A stretch of 64,000 nucleotides of DNA from Neurospora crassa OR74A (lineage: Eukaryota; Ascomycota; Sordariomycetes; Sordariales; Sordariaceae). The stretch spans positions 744,001 to 808,000 of the forward strand of contig NC_026503.1 in NCBI RefSeq assembly GCF_000182925.2. Reading direction: 5' to 3'. The position numbers and the translations under genes were made by a program. This document shows, piece after piece, positions 58,644-64,000 of this stretch (its first letter is position 1; each line of letters begins with the position of its first letter). The notes beneath the pieces are model-generated. The model saw only the letters and a list, made by a program, of their open reading frames with translations, was not told the DNA's origin and made no database searches.

Positions 58644-59872
58644 CCCTTTCCGTACGTTAATCCAATAAGTAATTTATTAATATATCGACCGCTAGGAAGA
58701 ACCTCTCTACTAAAACCTCAACCTTATCATCGTAGCTTCTTAACTCCTTATTATCTCTTTCGTAATATAGTATTAATATTTTAAGTAACTTTAATAGTAA
58801 GTAGCTACGAATCCTTCCTCATTACTCTAATACCTATAGCTTCCTTAAGTCCTTCAATACATTTTTTATAAATATATACTATTTCTTTATCTATATAAAC
58901 TGTATAGCCTCATCTTATTTCTACTTCGCTTCGTCTAATTCCCATTTCCTTATCGGTATTCTTCTTAATCTCTAAGCACGGACTATCCTTTTTATATATT
59001 TAACCACCTCCCTTATATTTCTATCCTACTAATTTACCTTTCTACCAACACTCCTCTTCCTTCTTAATACCGCTTCATCTACAACCTTAATTAATTAAAC
59101 TATAAACTAATTCGCTACTTCCTTTAACTCCTCTATTATTAAAATTATTTATAAAATTATAATATATTCGTTAATAAATTCCTTAACTTTCCTATTATTT
59201 ATAAGTACCTAATTATATTCTATATTAATTTCTATCGGCTCTTCCGCAATTTTAATATATATAATTACCGATTATACTTAGTAGTCGGACCTAATTAGCG
59301 CTCCATTTTCTACTATTTAATGTGTAGCGTATAGCGATTTTACGACCTAAGTATAGTCTATTATATTATAGAGCTCGCCTCTTATTATATTCTCTAACCT
59401 TATTAATTTACTATATAACATCGCTAGAGCTAATCGGTAATTAGCCGCTAGCGCTAGGAACACTCTACTACCCCAACTCTCTCTCCTATAGATATCCTAA
59501 CTCGGATAGTAAAAATTTATATCGCCTACAATAATATCCCTTCCCCTTAGCTTTAATACAATTTCTTTTAGGGGTGTCTGCTAGTTCGCCTTAGGTCCGG
59601 AGTCCTAAATCGGCGAGTATATTAATTATACCCGTACCTCCTCAACTCCCTTTCCAAACCGTACTATTACCTAATCGTTTCCCTACTCGTAGTTCTACTA
59701 CTCGGTTACGAAGCGTTTACTAATATATATCACTACGCGTCCCTAGTTGGCGCTGTCTAACGCCCAGTAGCGGAATGCCCTGGTGTCGGGTATGCCTCCC
59801 GTGGCCACGCTTCGGCCTGGCTCCTGTATCGCTATGATGTCGTATCGGTCTTCCATTTCGAGTGCAATCTTC
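58644..59872 (-). pseudogene. LINE-B endonuclease (ORF2 N-terminus, 5'-truncated)
   Basis: Minus strand from 59872: IALEMEDRYDIIAIQEPGRS, then TGGIPDTRAFRYWALDSAN (59740-59830), an APE-type endonuclease N-terminus with the catalytic Glu of IxxIQEP intact. The first 150 bases carry almost no RIP; decay rises downstream. The element begins inside the ORF, the usual 5' truncation of LINE copies. The frame continues into the RT at 34387. Confidence 0.85.
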
Positions 59873-59885
59873 AGGGATTTATATA
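59873..59885. repeat. LINE-B target duplication (right)
   Basis: AGGGATTTATATA, matching 30408-30420. Confidence 0.88.
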
Positions 59886-60900
59886 AATTGAATTTTGTAA
59901 TGAATGTTGTTAATTATTTGTAGCCTTTGTAGATTCGGATGCGGTTGAATACTATAATAATATTAAGTTTTGTAAAAATCTTGGTTTTACAAATTGCGTC
60001 CAATGTCTTTTTGATTAGCAATAGTAGGTATTATATTTTTAATATTGCATTATTAATATTACAGTAGTTAATATAAATATATATACCGCCGCTAAGCTTC
60101 TTTATTAGTAGGATTAGAAGGGCTGTTAGTAATAGCGATAGTTTAATGAAGTTTTATTTAATATTGTTGTCTAGTTACTTTTTAATAATGTTTAATTCTA
60201 CGGGGGAGAATAATTGTAATTGGGCGTTGGGTAGTTCTACGTTGGGGATTAATTCGATTTTATAATTATAAGACTAATATCGCGGGATGATTTTTATTTC
60301 CTTAGGGTTCGTTATATTTTAATATTTATAATAATATACCGGTATTTTGGATTTAATTTTTTATTCGGTAGTTAGAGGTTTGTTTACTTTTTTATAAAAT
60401 TTTTTAGCGTCTTCCTTTATAATTTATACTATAACTTCTCCTACTTCGTTTTAGAGTATCTTAAGAAAATAGTTTATAAATTGGTCTTTATACTCTACGT
60501 TATTACCTATATAAATATTATTATATATATTTTTTATAATATTCATCTTTAAGCTTATATATTTATTTATTGCCTCCCCTTCTAGCTTTTTTAATACTTC
60601 GTCGATTTCTCCTCTAGTTATTATTATAAATTTAAGGTTCTTTAATTTAATTACGAAGTTAAAATTAGTTATATTAAGTACTAAAATGTTATTAGGGTTA
60701 ATAGGGATTTTATTAACGTTTATAGGTTTTATAAATAGTACTACTAGTAGTCTCTTTTCGGGGTTTAAGGCTCGGATTTATTTATTACTAATAGTCTTAT
60801 ATAGGGAGGGTCTTATTTTGGGGTGCGGCGGCCTATTGGGGATTATTATTATTTAGTTATCCGTAGGTAATTTGATAAATTAGAATTGTTTAGGGTTAAT
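59886..60900 (-). pseudogene. Gypsy-A reverse transcriptase, N-terminal half
   Basis: Minus strand: LPNAQLQLFSPVELNIIKK near 60215, FIKLSLLLTALLILLIKKLS near 60130, GGIYIYINYCNINNA near 60075 (GGxRxCVDYRxLN), IFTKLNIIIVFNRIRIYKGY near 59960 (first catalytic Asp of TKLD mutated to Asn) and TAFITKFNLYKSL-type text ending at the LINE-B site. The YLDD half is at 30302. The 60300-60900 part is a linker with short charged stretches. Confidence 0.85.
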
Positions 60901-61189
60901 TTTGTAAGTTTTAGTAATTCGGCGTAGTAATCTAATCTTTTTGCGCTTTAGGGTTTTATAAATTGGTGATTATCATTACTTAATATTATTATTCTCCTTA
61001 GTTACCTTAAAGACTTACTTTTATTCTTCCTCGGCTACTTCGATAATTTACTCCTCTTTGGCCGCTTCAATAGCTCGCTCCTTTTCGGCCGCCTCAATAG
61101 TTTGCTTTTTTTTAGTTACCTTAATAGTTTATTTTATAATGTTCTTGATTATTACTTCCTTTAATGCTTTGGGGGTTCGTATTTGGAAA

Positions 61190-61520
61190 TTTGGCGTAGT
61201 AATAGGTATATAGGTGCCTTTGTATTTATAGTTGAATTTGAGTTCTCCCTTCTCCTAGTCTATAGATAGGTTGTATTATTATAATTATAGTAGGCTTAAA
61301 ATAATAGGGTTTTCGGGGGATAGGGTGAAAATGAGTAATTCGATTTCCTTGTTGTATAATTTAATTTATATAGTAATTTTTATTAAATTAGTAATATAAA
61401 TATTAATATTACTATTAGCCAACTATAGTAATTTTGGCCGGTTGAGCTTTATTGTGGGTATTTGATTTCTTTCAACAAATTTAGTATTAATAAAGCCTTT
61501 ACCTATATAATTATTATTAA
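61190..61520 (-). pseudogene. Gypsy-A aspartic protease
   Basis: Minus strand: KGFINTKFVERNQIPTIKL near 61480, ITNLIKITI then LYNKEIELLIFTLSPENPII near 61340 (flap and ILGLPWL-type block), ending KFNYKYKGTYIPITT. The active-site triad is just upstream and not readable. It lies in order between gag and RT. Confidence 0.65.
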
Positions 61521-62019
61521 TTAAAGTTGGGTATTGTATTTTATGTTTGCTATAAGGAAGGTAATTTGAAAGGAGGATAGATTTCTCTAGTCTAATTATT
61601 ATTAAATTAATAAATAATAATTCTAGTATTTCTTCTTAGTCCTAGTATAATTCCCTATCTAATTTAGTTGGGTATCCCTCTACTTCTAAGTCCTTATTTT
61701 CCTTCTTCTCTTCTCGTAGTAATTGCCTCCGTTTACAACTTAGTACGGAGGCTCGGTATTTTCCGATTTATTAGTTTCCCTTACGGCTTCGGAATTGGTG
61801 CTGGCGGCGTCGGTAGTATTAAGGTTATTAGTATTATTATTATAACTATTCTAACCGGTTCTCTTCTTCTTAATACCTTCCGGAATAGGATTGATCTTTG
61901 TATTTTCAATACCTCCTTTATTATTTCTAATATTAATAGAGTTCTAGTATTTCTTTTAGTTGTAGCTAATTTTGCTATACTATTAGTATTTATTTAGTTT
62001 TTAACGCTTTTTCTATAGA

Positions 62020-63230
62020 CTTTGGGGTATTAAGTGTTTATTAATGATTTCGAGTTTGTCCAAATCTATAAAGTTACCCCCTTAGGATACAGTTTTATTC
62101 TCGGAGTTAACGCCCTTACTACTACTATTATTATTATTACCGGAGGACGGATTGGATATTTTTTTTTTAAAAAGCTTCTTCCTCCTAGCGTTTAGCTAAT
62201 TTACCGAATAACGTAAGCCATCCTTAAAAGTCTTCGCTACCTAAGACGTTGGGTTGGTAAGTTATTGAAGCCTTGAATTAATTTGTAACCTTCTAGTAAA
62301 GTAAGAATATATGTATAGTATGACCTATACTGTAGTGGTCGGTGTTTAGAATGAATTTATTAGCGAAATCCTAAAAAAATAATTTCATTTAGAGCTTCTA
62401 TAAAGCGCGGTCGGCTTCTATCTTTATATTTATAGTATTATATTAATTATTAAAGTATTTAATTAATTCCTCGGCCGTCTTCCACTTCTATAATTCGGGG
62501 TATTCGTCGGTAAGAATCGTTTATATATCCGGCTTAATGATAGATATAAGGGTCTTACTTAGGTATATAAAAATGTGTATAAGTTTGTCGCGCTCGGTGG
62601 GGAAATACTATTTATTATAGGCCTAATATAGGCGGATTTTAGTACGTTAAGTAGTATAAATAGTATTACGATCTTTGGGGTTTGAATTAGAAGCGTTAAA
62701 TATTTTTAGGTTAGTAGATATATAACGGCGTATACTATTAGTAGGTCCGATATAGCCGGTACCATTAGACAATCTTCTATTACTAATACTACTACCGTTT
62801 ATACCGCTGCCGCCGAATCCTCTATTACTATTATTATTTAAGTTACCCTAGTTGCTAGTATTTAGGTCTTTAATTATAATATTGAGGTTATTATTGGCCG
62901 TTTCGAGCGTAACGATTTTATTTTATAGTGAGTGTACTTAAACCTTAAGGATAGCGTTGTTATTAAGAAGCTTTATTATTTTAATATTGTAGTTAGCGTA
63001 GAGTATCTCTTTAGTTTTGAATTCATTAAATTAGCCCTCGGCTTCAGTTCTCTAGTAAATAACATTATTTTGGAAGTCCTTCTATATTTGAATATAGACC
63101 TGTTCATTAGCCTCCTTATAGAGTATCTTCTAATAATAATTGGCGCGGGTGGTATTAAAAGCCTCTGTAATAGCGTTAATAATAGTATTAAAAATTGGGA
63201 GTAGTACGATATTAGAGGTATATTTAAAGA
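62020..63230 (-). pseudogene. Gypsy-A gag
   Basis: Minus strand: GTGYIGPTNSIRRYISTNLK near 62750, FNASNSNPKDRNTIYTT near 62690, AYNK*YFPTERDKLIHIFIY near 62610, then TILTDEYPEL*KWKTAEELI near 62510, ALMKLFF*DFANKFIL-like text near 62370 and LGSEDF*GWLTLFGKLAKR near 62230. This is a clear Retrotrans_gag capsid domain with Trp/Gln stops. A Ser/Asn-rich N-terminus (62760-62900) precedes it. The plus-strand frame 61668-61997 and 62932-63204 are shadows. Confidence 0.8.
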
Positions 63231-63770
63231 AAATAATAGGGTATATATTAATTGGCTCGCTAGCTTAGAATCTATTATAGAGGTAAGCCTAAGCGATACT
63301 ACAATTATTATTATTACTATAGAGATATAGAATTAATATTACTATTTTATTATTAGTAATCCTTCCCTCGGGGTTAATATAGGGTAGGATTCTTATTCCT
63401 AGGAATACGAAATCCGGGCTATAGAAGTTAAAACCCAGTAAATAATTAAGGGGGGGGATTTATAAGCCTTACTCGGTAGGAATAGGTTAATTATTAACTA
63501 TATTGTAATTGAATATTATTGTTTGATTAACGATAGGTACTTCGCCTAGGAGGTTGGGATAATTGTTGAAGGTTGGAGATTTAGTCTTGTTATCAGCATA
63601 GTTATTAATAACCGATTCGGTATTATTATTATTCTTTGGATAGTTAAAATAGCCTTAGCCGGTAATCGTAGTAATTGAATTTGTACAGTAGCTACGATAA
63701 TTGTTGAAGTTGTTTATAGTATTGTTCTTTTATTTTACAAGGGTTGGACTTTTGGTTTAATTGATCACTA
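63231..63770 (-). other. Gypsy-A 5' leader
   Basis: Between gag and the 5' LTR; no frame and no certain primer-binding site. Contains a G-run (GGGGGGG near 63452). Confidence 0.45.
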
Positions 63771-64000
63771 GCCTACTGGCTGCGATGATAGTCACTTGTT
63801 GTGCGCGCGTAGCGCGATCTTGATGGTATAATAAACTATTACGGGGCAAGGGTACTATTATAAGTAAATTACGATATTCGTTATTGTACGAAGGAAGTAA
63901 GAGGAGAGTGTGCGCTAGCCTGGGCTTATGGGTAGGGTTGTGTGGTCCGGTAGAGTGGGTTATATAGAGCCTCAATGCCCGGGCCGGTACTAGTGCTATG
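63771..64000 (-). repeat. Gypsy-A LTR (5' LTR, right), cut by window end
   Basis: 63840-64000 matches 18025-18185; the start at CTACTGGCTGCGATG matches 17961 onward. CA/TG are largely kept. The left and right copies differ strongly at 63790-63835 (GTGCGCGCGTAGCGCG, a GC-rich inverted repeat, versus AT-rich 17980-18010). Confidence 0.7.

Noticed and set aside
1-64000. Host protein-coding gene, effector or biosynthetic gene in the AT-rich compartment
   Set aside because: Checked because such regions often hide effectors; every stretch with protein-like text was assignable to a transposon or had no start, no introns and no signal peptide.

Overview
The window looks like the AT-rich, gene-free compartment of a filamentous ascomycete (Pezizomycotina) genome. 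Three things point there: near-total loss of CpA and/or TpG with TpA excess, the mark of repeat-induced point mutation (RIP); stops inside coding remnants that are nearly all TAA/TAG (some TGA) where Gln or Trp is expected; and a content of Tad/I-like LINEs, chromodomain Ty3/gypsy elements and one Mutator-like DNA transposon. I found no intact host gene, rRNA, CRISPR array or origin. Almost every long run of decayed DNA can be assigned to a transposon. Protein readings are by-eye translations that read TAA/TAG as mutated Gln/Trp; ends marked approximate are estimates. Element names (LINE-0, gypsy-A and so on) are mine.

The window is one nest of insertions. Outermost is LINE-0 (minus strand; visible 16403-17960). 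A same-family LINE-1 (1-2965 plus 13221-16402) lies inside it, and LINE-2 (2966-13206) lies inside LINE-1 between 14-bp target duplications. LINE-2 also holds two 100-N gaps and a 3.2-kb segment present twice without visible base differences (6688-9918, 10019-13206), which is probably an unmerged contig overlap. To the right, LINE-0 was hit by gypsy-A (minus; 17961 to beyond 64000). Gypsy-A was hit twice: by gypsy-B (minus; 19284-27889, duplication CTTTC) and by LINE-B (minus; 30421-59872, duplication AGGGATTTATATA). LINE-B was split by gypsy-C (plus; 34393-58638, duplication GGATT). Gypsy-C was split by gypsy-D (plus; 39699-54818, duplication GTAAT) and also carries a short poly(A)-tailed insertion at 56140-56561. 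Gypsy-D was split by a MULE (47616-51336, 60-bp perfect inverted ends, duplication ATAAAAAA). For the A/B, A/LINE-B, C/D and D/MULE junctions, removing the insert and one duplication copy restores the interrupted reading frame, so the order of events is read directly.

Within the elements: LINEs carry ORF1 (gag-like), then an endonuclease-reverse transcriptase ORF2, and then, unusually, a third reading frame on the opposite strand converging on the end of ORF2. The gypsy elements carry gag, protease, RT, RNase H, integrase and a C-terminal chromodomain. Gypsy-D adds about 2.9 kb of coding-like sequence after the chromodomain, with 102-bp and 30-bp internal repeats. Mutation is strand-asymmetric in gypsy-B and gypsy-D, and the asymmetry switches at element borders, so the elements were mutated as separate units.
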